From contig OX467082.1 in the NCBI GenBank assembly GCA_950106755.1, forward strand, positions 35,712,001 through 35,776,000: a stretch of 64,000 bases of DNA, in the 5' to 3' direction. Source of the DNA: Climacium dendroides (lineage: Eukaryota > Streptophyta > Bryopsida > Hypnales > Climaciaceae). Positions 11,228 to 22,136 of this stretch are shown here, one piece after another. Position numbers and translations under genes: made by a program. Positions within the stretch are counted from its first letter, which is position 1, and each line of letters opens with the position of its first letter. The notes under the pieces are model-generated. The model had not been told where the DNA came from. It saw only the letters and a list, made by a program, of their open reading frames with translations, and did not search any database.

Positions 11228-13362
11228 ATGGCTAAACGTCAAAGGACCATAAAAAATATGTTGCTATCCAATCAAAAGGAGAATGATTTGGTGTTAGTTG
11301 AAGCATCCCAATCTAGTACTTCATCTAACAACAATAAAACTTTAAATTCTATTGAGTTAGCATCAAAATTATGGAAAGATGTATGGTATACACAATTTGA
11401 TTGGATTGAATTTGACACCTCACTTGGTAAGGTTTTTGTAAGACATGCAAAGAAAAAGGTGGGAAATCTGTTTTTGCAAAATAAGGCTCAATAAATATAA
11501 AAGTCTCAGCTTTTCAAGATCATGCAAGGTCTGATGAACATAGGAGGTTAACTTGGGCCATCCAATCTGATCAAAAAATCATGGAGAAGGTCATCATAGA
11601 AGCTAATAAAACATGTGATGATGTTGTCCTTGCTCTTTTCAAGGCAGCTTACTTCATTGGTAAGGAGACATTGTCTTTTTGTAAGTTCCCTAGTTTATGT
11701 AAATTACTTGTGTCTTTAAATGCATGCATCACTAAAGAATTGTATCATGATGAAAAATCATGCTTTGACCTAATTTTTTTTAATATCAAGTGTGATTCAA
11801 AAAAAAATAATTGATAGAATTAAAGACTCTAAGTACTTTGGCATTATAATAGATGAATCAACAGATATATTTGTCACAGGTCATATGGTTGTTTTTGCAA
11901 CTTTTATGGAAGGGGGAATGCTTGTATGTGTGTTTTTAGGCTTGATAGAATGTGTATGTGGAAAAAAAGATGATACTTTCATATATGATACTCTAATATC
12001 TACTTTGAAGGATTGGGGATTGGATTTCAACAAATTTTTAGGCTTTGGGTCAGATGGAGCATCTGTAATGGTGGGATCCAAATCTGGAGTTGCAACACAG
12101 TTGAAAAACAAGGTAAATCCTCATCTGATTGTTGTGCACTGTGTTGCTCATAGAACAAATTTGGCCTCTTTAGAGGCAGCTAAAGGAAATGGTTGTTCTT
12201 TGTTGTCTAATGAAATAGATAATCTTATTAATTCAGTGGCTTCACATTCTAAGAAATCTGCAAAAAGAAAATCCTCTTTGCAAACTTTACAAAAAGAATT
12301 GTTTGACTCTCAAAAGACTCTTAAAAGATTTCATAAAATCCGATGGTTGTCTAGGTGGCAAGCAATTTCAGCTCTTTGTGATAGTTTGGAAAGTGTTTTG
12401 GTATATTTCCGTAACACACCACCATCAAAAGATGATGGTACTAGCCTAGTCTTGTTCAATAAGTTGCGGTCTTTTAAGATTATTTATGTTTTACACTTTT
12501 TGGCTGATATTTTGTATAATTTGTCTCTTCTTAGTAAAAATTTTCAACACAAATTTGTTGATGTCTCTTGTATTGGGTCTTTAATTAAAACTGAAATTGC
12601 ACAAATTCAAATGTTGTTTGTGGATGATTCTACTGATTTGAATGCTGCCACCTTTAATGAGAGTACTAGTTATCATGTTCTTCTAGTGCCCTTGCCTTTC
12701 AAAAAAATAATGCTCAAAATGTTTGTCTTGCTTTAGAGAGTCGTTTTGCAGATAATAGAATTATAGGTGCTTTTAAAATTTTGAATCCTTCTAACATGCC
12801 TACTAGACAAGTAGGTTTAGCTAGTTGGGGCATTTTAGAGATGGATGTATTGTATGGTCATTATGGATAGGATTTAGAGCTTCATAGGAAGAAATTTGAA
12901 GCTCTAATCACCCCCTCAGTGGCAAAGAGGGAATTTTTTGCTTTTAAACTTCAAGCAACCACTGAATGGTTGGACAAGGGTTTTGGTGACTTATGGAGTT
13001 ATATTTCTTGGAGCCCTTCACTTCAACTTAAATATCCTAACCTACTTATTCTTGCTGAAATTGCTAGAATTCAATGTGTTAGTACTGCCACATGTGAAAG
13101 GGGTTTTTCTGTCCAAAATTCTATTAAGTCTAAAGTAAGGAATCATTTGAAAACTAAACATCTTGAAAGTGTCATGTGTGTTGCTTTAGAAGGTCCAGAT
13201 AGTGATAGTGCTAATGCAATTTTACTTGAGGCCATTGTTTTGTGGAAAAATTCTCGAAAATTTAGACACTTGTATTCAAGACCAGAATTGTATCTTGCTG
13301 GTGTAAGTGAAGGTGAGGCACCACCACAAGGTAACATTGACATTGGTGACTTTCAATTTTGA
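11228..13362 (+). pseudogene. hAT-type transposase, copy B (DUF4371-like), broken
   Basis: Same family and layout as copy A, starting with MAKRQR at 11228. Motifs kept: IIDESTDIFVTGH, GFGSDGAS with CVAHRTNL, KIRWLSRWQ, NPSNM, and the C-terminal dimerisation part ILAEIARIQCVSTATCERGFS. Damage: stop and frameshift at about 11490, frameshift in an A/T run near 11790, frameshift plus loss of about 40 codons relative to A near 12685, and TAG at 12868-12870. The last part (12919-13362) is open to the end and keeps the segment that copy A has lost. The base composition is clearly more AT-rich than copy A, as expected of an older or more methylation-decayed copy. Confidence 0.85.
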
Positions 13363-13454
13363 TTATTATGATGCATCTAGTAGATAGGAGCCCTTCAAAA
13401 ATATAAAGCCCCATTTTTCTTAAGAATGTGAGCTTTGTATTTTAGTAAGGCTAA

Positions 13455-13508
13455 GTCTTTGGTCCTCAACCGGTTGAGGAGTTTCCAGGTTCAACTCCTG
13501 CCAAAGAC
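13455..13508 (+). other. tRNA-like fold after hAT element B
   Basis: The outer stem is GTCTTTGG with CCAAAGAC (8 perfect pairs). Inside are the perfect hairpin TCCTCAACCGGTTGAGGA and a T-arm-like CAGG-TTCAACT-CCTG. It lies at the same place relative to the transposase as the fold at 6970, and the outer stem differs in sequence but still pairs. An anticodon arm is missing, so it is not an intact tRNA. Confidence 0.5.
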
Positions 13509-13509
13509 A

Positions 13510-14139
13510 TTTCTATTTTGATAAGGTTTGTGCATGTATAATTTTTTTTACAAAAGAAATTTTAGGTGTTGGCCGATTTAAGTTAGATATGAAAGGAAAT
13601 TTAGCCGATTCATTGGCTATACAAGGAGGAAACTAGCTGATTCATGTTTAAGATGAGAGGAATATTAGCCAGTTCAAATTTATTACCAAAAGAAAATGAC
13701 TACTGGCATTAGATGGAAGAAGACAAGAACCGAACAAAATCAAGACTTGGCTGGACCTACTCTTCACTAGCCAGCATCTGACCTAAATTTTCAAAATATT
13801 TCCCGGACGCTGCTGCTACAGCTGATATTTGGCCTCACTATCGTGTTTCCCACTAGCTTGTGGCAAATAGTGGGGCTTCAACGCGCCTCGCTAAAGGGTT
13901 TGCCTGACCTTTTGACTCCATCTTCGATGGTAGTGACAGTCCCTTCTACCCCATCACCGAGGCACTGACCCGACCTGGCCTTAAATAACCTCACAAGTAA
14001 TTTGAACAACAGTTCATCCTTTACTTGTGTCAAAAAACTTGAAAAAGAAAATCATCATCCAACTAAAATAAAGTTTCCTTTATTTGTGTGCAAATAAGCT
14101 TTTCAACTTTGATAAGTTTTGATTGAGAAGTGAATCTCA
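13510..14139. other. No gene seen; short GC-richer patch
   Basis: The stretch between the tRNA-like fold and the MITE at 14140 holds a GC-richer patch at about 13800-13980. I see no long ORF, splice-framed exon or RNA gene. Confidence 0.4.
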
Positions 14140-14348
14140 CTATATACACATGGGATGGTAAAAGGTAGAACAAACAATGTGGGATAAGTAGAATTAGAAT
14201 AAGTAGGAGCTCAACATTCATAGTTAATTCAAAGTTCATTCTACTATGCCTACTTTTGAATTAACTATTAGTGTTGAGCTCCTATTTACTTTAATTATAC
14301 TTATCCCACATTGTTTGTTTTATCTTTTACCACCCCATGTGTATATAG
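14140..14348. mobile_element. Foldback MITE, about 209 bp
   Basis: Nearly the whole sequence is one inverted repeat: arms 14140-14233 and 14255-14348 with a loop of about 20 bases. The ends read CTATATACACATGGG and the reverse complement of CCCATGTGTATATAG. Weak pairing continues outward (GAGAAGTGA with TCAGCTTCTC). It contains no ORF, so it is a non-autonomous element. Confidence 0.8.
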
Positions 14349-14359
14349 TCAGCTTCTCT

Positions 14360-14745
14360 TCTTCCGAAAAATTCAAAACAAGTTGGGAGTGCATTTGAAA
14401 CAATGTGAGGTAATGCATTGAAAGTTAAATTTTTGTAAATTTTATTTCAAAACCTTCAAACTGTTTTCATTTAATATCCATTGAGTGCCCCGGCTTGGTG
14501 CGTCAGCCATGGGGCAGAGTGGGAAGCCCCACTCTCCAAATCTACACGCCAAGGCTGCACTTGACACCCCTACTTGAAGTGCAGCCGTGGCGATGCTCTG
14601 AACTACTGACGTTTTCTACGATGAGCGACCTTACCTGAGCACCAGCTCAGCACCCACGCAGGCTCGGCAAATATGCTAATGTTCCAGTGGGAACTCCCCC
14701 TCCACTTTTACCTGTTCCTATTCTAATATTGACTGGTGCAAACAG
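14360..14745. other. No gene seen; GC-rich patch
   Basis: The stretch from about 14480 to 14710 is GC-rich with small inverted motifs (GCTGCACTTGAC..GAAGTGCAGC) but has no convincing ORF. It separates the MITE from the dispersed repeat that follows. Confidence 0.4.
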
Positions 14746-14749
14746 ACCC

Positions 14750-15960
14750 TTAGACATGTTCAATACGAATTTCATATTTACTGGACTTGTGCTTCAAAAT
14801 TTACAGGAGATGATAAGAGAGTCATTGACTCATTGTCATTGTGACTAAAAATAGGACCAGTCACCAGTGTTTCTAACAGTGACCCTGTAGTTATAATACA
14901 AAAGGCTTACCAAGATTGAAACACAAAACTTTGGGTAGTGGTAACAGTAGCATTATAAAAATACAACACAATATAATAAATATTATTATTATTTGGGTAT
15001 ATTTGCAATGTTTCTTCCTTCACTATTGTAGGTAGAATTTTTGTTTTTACTTTTCAAATAAATATCTCTTCCTTACAACATAATCATTGTATACATAGTC
15101 ATTAGAAGACATTTTGAGGCCTCTAGAGGGCCGCGAGTTACCATGGTAGGGAACTCCTTGCAGTGCACTGCAACAGTGACAACGCAGTAGGCTGATGTAA
15201 TTGAGACCCTGCACGTCATTTTTGGAAAAAAAAATTAAAAAAAAATTTCAACCTTTTTTGGCATTCTAAGAATTTATTTATTTTTTAATTTTCCCTAACA
15301 ACTGACCGTTCCCTCGCTGCGGGGGAAATAAGCCTGAAACGGCCCTGTAGAGGCCTCGAATGTCTTCTAATGTTATAGGTAACAACATACAAGCCTAATT
15401 TGCTTATGTGTTATAGTGTTTTGTATATGTGTTAGTTATTCTATTATAAACATATTCAACATCTTCTCTTCCCTACTTGTAACATATAAAGAAAAGAGTC
15501 CATCGTGGTTAGATGATCCATAGTGGTCTCCTAAAGAATGACCCCATTATGGTGTTTTTTAATATGTGAGGTTTGGACGTAATGCATGATAATAATGGAA
15601 TGATTAGTAACCTCATTAGGAACTTCCAACTTTTCAATGTAAATTGATTGTAAGAATTGACTTTTTAAGCCTTCTATGGTAGAAAATATTATGACTACTT
15701 TAGGTGAACAAGCTAAGCATCACATATTCATATTTTGTTGATTCTAGGATAGTCTACAAACTCTTTCAAGCTATGATGCACTAAACACTTAAAAATTCAT
15801 AGCAAATTCATACTTTGTCAAAAGATTATGAATTCAAATGCTTTCACTATTTTTCACACTTTTCTTTAGGTGCAAAAAAAATTGAGAAATGTTAGCAATG
15901 ACATGAGGCCAAACTGCTCATTCTAACCACAACTAGTATGCCATGTGCTGTTGCTACAAT
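14750..15960. repeat. Dispersed repeat family R, copy 1
   Basis: It is colinear with copy 3 (22137-23303 plus 26170-26500) and, in its later half, with copy 2 (17110-17580). Landmarks: TTGTCATTGTGACTA, TTACCAAGATTGAAA, TCCTTACAACAT, CATTAGGAACTTCC and GATAGTCTA. This copy carries the MITE at 15101 but lacks the insertions that copy 3 has at 22308 and 23304, so it serves as the empty site for those. Confidence 0.7.
15101..15371. mobile_element. MITE, about 271 bp, inside repeat R copy 1
   Basis: The ends are long inverted repeats: 15101-15134 begins ATTAGAAGACATT and contains GAGGCCTCTAGAGGGCCG, and 15339-15371 is its reverse complement with few changes. Copy 3 of the host repeat lacks the sequence near 23045-23060. 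The inside is AT-rich with no ORF. Confidence 0.7.
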
Positions 15961-16270
15961 CAAAATAGATTTCAAAAGTAATTTTCTAATTTTTAAATCC
16001 AAAAAACACTTCAAAACTCAAAAACTTTCACACTGTACATCCAAATGCCACAAAATCAAGTTGGTGCACCCCTCCTTGCCGAGGGCTCTCCAAGGGTACT
16101 AAGCACACAATCTAGGGATGTACTGTCCGAGAGATTTCAACATATCAATCAAAACAAAGAAAAGAAAAGAAACAAACAACCAAATTTAAGGTATGGATGG
16201 GTTGTTTTACCTTATACACTAAACTTGAGGGTCATCTGCACACACAATTGTTGATCAATGAGAAGTATAG
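15930..16270. repeat. Dispersed repeat, inverted copy of 2230-2560
   Basis: It matches 2230-2580 on the opposite strand, with landmarks GGTGCACCCCTCCTTGCCGAG (one letter changed) and TAATTTTCTAATTTTT. The short ORF at 16045 lies wholly inside and has no family features. Confidence 0.6.
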
Positions 16271-16279
16271 GAGAAGGCT

Positions 16280-17105
16280 TGAAAACAGTTTAGGCATTTC
16301 AAATTGTCCGGTAAATGGCTTTGAATTGGAACCTTGATTGTGGGAAATGGACTTTTGATTACATCAAGAGGATGATTAGATTTGGTTTATATATCTTCAA
16401 TGGATGGTTTAAGAGTCACCATGGGTTTTTTCTTAAGTAAGTGGATAGGTGTCTATTAATATTATTCAAAATAAGAATTGGTAGTCCAACTACCTTCTTA
16501 CAAGCATTAAAAAATCTGAAATAATGTATGATTCAAACATTCATTTCAATTTTAGAAATGGTCACATTTAGAAACCATCTTTATTACTTTTTAGATGTTG
16601 CAATGCTAGTTTTTCAACAAAGCCTGATTTTTTTCCAAACTAAGTATGTGTGGTTTTACAAGGCCTATAAATCACAATTAGGTCCCTATGCCAGATTTTC
16701 TTTGAAAATTCATAAATAATTCACAAATGCTCCAAAAATAATGAAACGACTTGGATTAGACTCCTCATCTATTTTACTTTAACTAAAAAATGAGTTAAAA
16801 TATTCACATAATGAGGAAACGCATGAAAATGGCAGACCAGCCCTTAAATGAGCAGTTTCTGAGCCTCTTACCCTAGGGCCTTTTTTTGGGACAAAATTTT
16901 GCCAAACTATCAAAAATCTGACCTCTCTGACATCATCCCTCTAAAAATTGGCCTCTGTAGTGAGATCAAAGGGGGGGCATTGGTCCAAAAAAATAACCCT
17001 GATGAGAAGGACTTGCTAGTAAAATAATTCAATTAATGTCTCAAAATAAATTTAGCAATTGTTGGAATCAATGTACAAGGTAATAGAAAATCAGCCAAAA
17101 GAAAT
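16280..17105. other. No gene seen
   Basis: AT-rich DNA between two repeat copies. One 63-codon ORF at 16528 has no homology that I recognise and no splice context. Confidence 0.4.
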
Positions 17106-17109
17106 TAGA

Positions 17110-17580
17110 AAATTACTGTTTTCATTTCAGAATTTTAGGCCATAAGGTAAGACAGCCCATTGCGGTCACCTAAGAAATGACCCATTGTGGGTTTTTTTAG
17201 GATGTGGGATGAGGGCAACAATGCATGTCTTACATGACAGCAATGGAGTGAACATTGACCTAATTAGGAACTTCTGAATTTTCAGTGTGAAGTCCATTGC
17301 AAAAATTGACTTTTTTGGCCTTCTATAATAGAAAATATTTTGACTGCATTAGGCAATGAGATGAGCATTACAGATTCAGATTTTGTTGGTCTTAAGGTAG
17401 TCTACAGACTCTTTTGGGCTCAATGCTTCAGAAATTCCCAATGAATTCATACTTTATCAAAAAAATTTAATTTCAATTGCACTTGCTGTATCTCACACTT
17501 GTACTAATGTGGGAAAAAAATTGAAAAATTCCAGCAACAATATGATGCCAAACTCCTTATTCTGACCACAATGGGCTGGT
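17110..17580. repeat. Dispersed repeat family R, copy 2 (partial)
   Basis: It shares GAATGACCC-type text (GAAATGACCCATT), AATTAGGAACTTC, ATAGAAAATATT and GGTAGTCTACAGACTC with copies 1 and 3. It is truncated relative to them and has no coding capacity. Confidence 0.6.
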
Positions 17581-17920
17581 TTACTTTATAACCGATCAGA
17601 ATACTTAAAGTATATGAAATCAACCGCTTATGATAAAAAATGATGGTTCTCATCAAGAAATAAGGGACTTTGACTACCCTACTTATGCAACCACTTGTTC
17701 CTAGGTGGTTAGCCCGAAGGTATAGCCAACATTCAATGAATTAAAGAAGCCAAGATATTCGGCAATTGCCAAAAATCTTCAATGTTCATTGAATGTCAAT
17801 ACCATGAGATATGAAGACAAATTCTTTGTACAAGCGAGGTGGTAGGAGGTAAAGCAACCCTTGTGGGATATGTAAATTAGGGTTAGTTAAAAGCTCAACT
17901 ATTCATAGTGAAGTCATAAG

Positions 17921-18291
17921 AATTATGTATAAAGTAGAATTTCAGACCTCATTTAGGTATAGTGAATAAAAAATTTCACAAAACTTTGAACTAGACAAAT
18001 GTGAAAAATCAATCTAAATTTTATCTCCAAAAATTTGTTTGTGATTTTGAGCCTCCAATCAAAAGTAATGGATAAAATTCAAAGAGGATGTTTGAAAATG
18101 CCAAGAAAAATGTCCCTATTAACCCCTCTTTAAACATTGTCTATAACTTTTGATTAGAGTCTCAAAATTAGAAATGGATTTTTGGAGATGAAATTTAGAT
18201 TGAATTTCCACATTTTTTTAGTTCAAAGTTTTTGAAATTTTTTATCCTACTATGCTTAAATGAGGTTTAAAATTCTACTTTATACTTAATT
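17921..18291. mobile_element. Long foldback MITE, about 371 bp
   Basis: The arms of roughly 170 bases are imperfect inverted repeats. The left end is AATTATGTATAAAGTAGAAT; the right end ATTCTACTTTATACTTAATT is its reverse complement with one change. Inner landmarks TTTGAACTAGACAAATGTG and CACATTTTTTTAGTTCAAA also pair. No ORF. Confidence 0.75.
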
Positions 18292-18299
18292 CCTTCATT

Positions 18300-19775
18300 T
18301 TTTGACAATGAGTGGTCACAACTCTCATCTTCAAATTGTCCCATAATCTATGACAAACAATGAATTTCATCATAGAAATGACCTCTCCACTCTCTACTCA
18401 ATAAATGCTAATGAAGTAATCCCTTGATTTTGCCATCTATTTTTTTTATTAGTAGACTAGCATTTGGCATTTGCTATGCTATGCATTCACCATTAGAATT
18501 TCATAAGAATTTTTATGTATTCGATAGAATGCAGAGCAAGAATTTCAATAAATCTTTAGATAAAAATTACTAAAATCTTCATATAATTTTTTTTATAAAT
18601 AAGCATATACTGAAATAAACAATAGAAATTTAATGAATGATGAATGAAATACATGCAATGATGAATATGATAAAAGATACAGATACATTAAAATGCATTA
18701 GAAATTTGACTCAATTGTTACAAACAATGGTAACCCAAATAGAAGAATTTAAAGGAAAAACTTGTAAATCTCAAAAGCTTCATGAACAATTTAATTGTTG
18801 TGGAATTCAAAATCACTTCAATTGAATAAATTTCTCAAAATCATTTGGTAGTAGCAATAGAAAATTGAAATCAGAAGCTCAAAGCTCACAAAAGCATAAA
18901 ATCATAGAAATGCAAAAGAAATATAAAGCCAAAAAAAGCAATGGAATTGCTACCTTTATAATATCACCATATTGATCCTCTTTAATATCACCTCAATTGC
19001 AACGACTATATTATTTCTATAATATCACCCTTTGTAAAAAGTGATATTACAGAGGTGATTGTGAACTACTACTCTATTTCACTAATATCACATTGTGTGA
19101 AAATATGATTTCTATGTATGCATGATTAGAAATATTTTTACAAAATAATTAAAATAATTATTTTGAAGACTTATCAAAATCATTATTATGCATTCTATTC
19201 AAATATTTCAAATTTTTACTAATATGTGATACAATGAATGCGTAGCATAGCAAGCATGAGCCCCTAGTATTAATGATAGCACTCGTGATATTACAGAGGG
19301 ATTTATAATTTTAGTATTGGTAGATGGTCAAATGACGAATTGGTCTTTGACTTTATGGATTATTATTAGATTCAATGGATTTTGGACCAACCATCTTTAC
19401 ATTTATCTGTAGATTTGGCTATTTGATCTTTGAATTTGTAAAAAGTTTCAACACTTTTAAAAAAGTTAATGAAAGTTGAACTCGATTTCCAAGTACGGTA
19501 GTATGCAAATGAATTGTTTGTAATTGATGAAGTGCCTTCAATTGAATTTTTGAACTTAGTTTTTGAGGTTAGTTTTTGTATTTTATTGGCCTATTTTTTA
19601 CCAATTGCTTTTACTAACTTAAAGAAAATGACCAAAGTAAGAAAAAATTATTGGTTTTTTACCGAACAAAATGACTAAGCTTTGGCAACAACCGAATAAC
19701 AAGACAAATTACCAAATGACATTTGTAAAGAACGGCAAAAAAACAACTGAGTCACCCTATAAACCAATTCCAACT
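18300..19775. other. AT-rich DNA, no gene seen
   Basis: It holds a 62-codon ORF at 18637 of unknown type and a patch at about 18950-19090 where GTGATATTA motifs occur on both strands, recalling text at 8870-8980 and 31620-31870. I find no RNA gene or exon structure. Confidence 0.4.
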
Positions 19776-19779
19776 TGGA

Positions 19780-21310
19780 ATTGGTGGTGTCGGGGGTTGA
19801 CTCCTGATTCCACGGCCCCGGCGACTCGCCACCCGTCCCCTTCCACGGGTGGAGTCTCTCCCTCCTGCTCTCCCTCCCGATCGTCGAACTATATTCCCGG
19901 CTTCCTCGCAACTCGTGGACCTGTTCTCCGGGTCACCACCGTGACTTGAAACTTCGATTCAACTGGTTGGTGCCCGTGCATCAGTATCTCTCTGACCAAT
20001 TGTTGCTGTCCGGAACAGTGATTTGCCATCCGCGGTGTTGAATTAATGGCGATCGATGAGGTCGCTAGCTCCTTCGATCTTCAGTTTGGCTTCATCGATC
20101 GGAGTCACTGTTGCCCTCGTCTTCTTGTGGATGAATTGCTGGAAGCTCATTAATTCCCTTCCAGACTGGTTTCACGTCTAGTAATTGGAAGTACAGATTC
20201 ATGAACTGACCTGAAGCTGTGCATGCATTTCGGTTTGGGTTTCGGGAGGGGAGTGTGCATGCGTGTTTTGGATTTTGGTGTGTAGGTGACTTCACAGGAA
20301 ACTCATACTGTATTCAGTTCCCGGTGTTTAAATTCCCGGTGAGTCCCACTTTTCCCTGTGTGTCGTACACTGGGAACACCGGGGAAAGTGGGACTCACCG
20401 GGAAATTTAACACCGGGAACTGAATATGAGAGCCCTGTGCTTGTGAAGATCTTCCGTTTCCAGGAGTGTTTGATGTTTGATTTCGAGGCGACGCTGCGGT
20501 GAATTTCAGTAGACGAACTGCGTGTACGCAACTTGAGTGCAGCTGTGATTAGGGAAACATTATCGCCCATTTGCCACATACCTTTGTTGTGGTTTGACTG
20601 GTTTTCTCAGTTTTCTGGAGAAATCACAATAGCAACCCAAATTTTGTTCAAATGGCGGTAATCCATTCCAACGTTCAAATGGCACGGAAAGGGAAGGGTG
20701 GAAGTGGTGGAACTAGATAACTTCATTAGATTGGCATGATTCCGGGTGCCAAATATCCGTGTGGTTCACTTGCACAATAATCTAAAGTCTTGGATTGGTA
20801 TAGATTCCAGTTTATAATAGTCGACCCATTTCCAACCACCACCATTTTGAATCTATAGGTTGCTCTCTTTCCTTGAAGTTGTGAAGCGGTTCAAGGAGCA
20901 GCCGATGTGCATTATAATGGGCTGCAAGGTTACTAATATTGTAACCAGCCCTGGGTCAATTTTTGCAATGAATCCATGGTTAGAAATAGTCAAATAGAAA
21001 GGTTCCTATCACCATTATAGGTTGAAGATAATCTTCCACTAAAAAATTCATAGTAATTACGTTTTGTGAAGCAAAATTCTTGCAATCCTTCCAAATTCTA
21101 TTTTTGTACAAGAAAAGAACTTTGCACTTAAGAAAACTACACTCCAAACATAAATAATTGCTTAAGTGGTTGGAAATGGATTGGCTACTTTAAGTGTAAA
21201 AGTGCCAAGCTTGTAGAGGTATGCCAATTTTAACAAAATTGACTTTGAAAGAAGGAAATGAGTAGAGAAATGAAGAATGGATTACTACCATTTTAATGAA
21301 AATTTCCATT
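19780..21310. repeat. Segmental repeat S, copy 1 (with GC-rich hairpin repeat at its left end)
   Basis: From 19877 the sequence is nearly identical to 32158 onward for about 410 bases. It resumes after a MITE (20293-20439) and continues with increasing divergence to about 21310 / 33450. The left 90 bases are another copy of the hairpin family (stem-loop at 19829-19852). ORFs on both strands inside are short, and their frames are not conserved between the copies, so no gene is called. Confidence 0.75.
20293..20439. mobile_element. 147-bp foldback MITE, CACAG..CTGTG ends, CTT target duplication
   Basis: The element starts CACAGG and ends CCTGTG, with inner arms (ATTCAGTTCCCGGTGT and its reverse complement) that pair for over 40 bases. 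It is flanked by CTT on both sides (20290-20292 and 20440-20442). The paralogue at 32570-32580 reads straight through with a single CTT, so it is the empty site. A 3-bp duplication with CACnG ends is typical of CACTA (CMC) superfamily relatives. Confidence 0.85.
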
Positions 21311-22130
21311 ATCATTATGGAGATTGATGATGATAAAAATAACCTTCTATATTTGTTATCTCAATATACGATTACATCTCATTGTATAAATTATTGAATT
21401 ACACCCCCTTTTGAGATCCTCAAAGAAAATGTTAGATACCAAACATTTATAATTCTTCATAACGTCCTTTGTAAATATTCCTAGCTATGTGTTAGAATAG
21501 CCAACATGTTGATAAGTTAAATATATATTATTTCTTCAATGATATAGGGTCATTGCAAGAAACACCATACAATTTTTGTAGCGTTATGTACAATAGTCTT
21601 GATTTTCTTGAGAATGTTTTATAATTAGATTTTTTTTTTAAATGTTAAAATCATATTTACTGTATACACCATTAAGAAGAAGGTACCATGGGAAGGAAAA
21701 GCATAGAAAAAATATCTAAGTAGAAAACTAGGAAAGTGGAAAATCTCATGAAAATTGGTACTTTTACATTTTAATTTGCAAAAAACAGGAAAATTATTAT
21801 TATTTTTTAAACTGAAAATTGGCCATTTGAAAAAAGTTGGTGATGAGAGTTCACTTGGTAAAGACATCTTAGAACCATCTTCAATATTCAAAATTTGTGC
21901 ACAATGGGAATGTTGTAGAGGATATAAAATAATATATTTTTAGATTTCTTTTGCTAAATCTATGTTTTCCTACTATGCAAATAGATCATGAAATTTTTTG
22001 TTCCATATCATGAAATTTGAAGTAGACTCTTAACATAATAAAAAATCCTAAACATCAAAGTATGACAATTTAACAAAAATGATTTTTAAATATAAGAAGA
22101 TTTTTTAATTTCTAAAAAAGGATGTGATTA
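21310..22130. other. AT-rich DNA, no gene seen
   Basis: The part 21940-22145 repeats 9612-9840. The two overlapping ORFs near 21625-21940 lie on opposite strands of AT-rich sequence and show no family features. Confidence 0.45.
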
Positions 22131-22136
22131 CCAACA

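Noticed and set aside
20041..20580. ORFs on both strands in repeat S, also present at 32433-32790
   Set aside because: The repeated frames are disrupted differently in the two copies by indels and by the MITE, so selection on a protein is unlikely.
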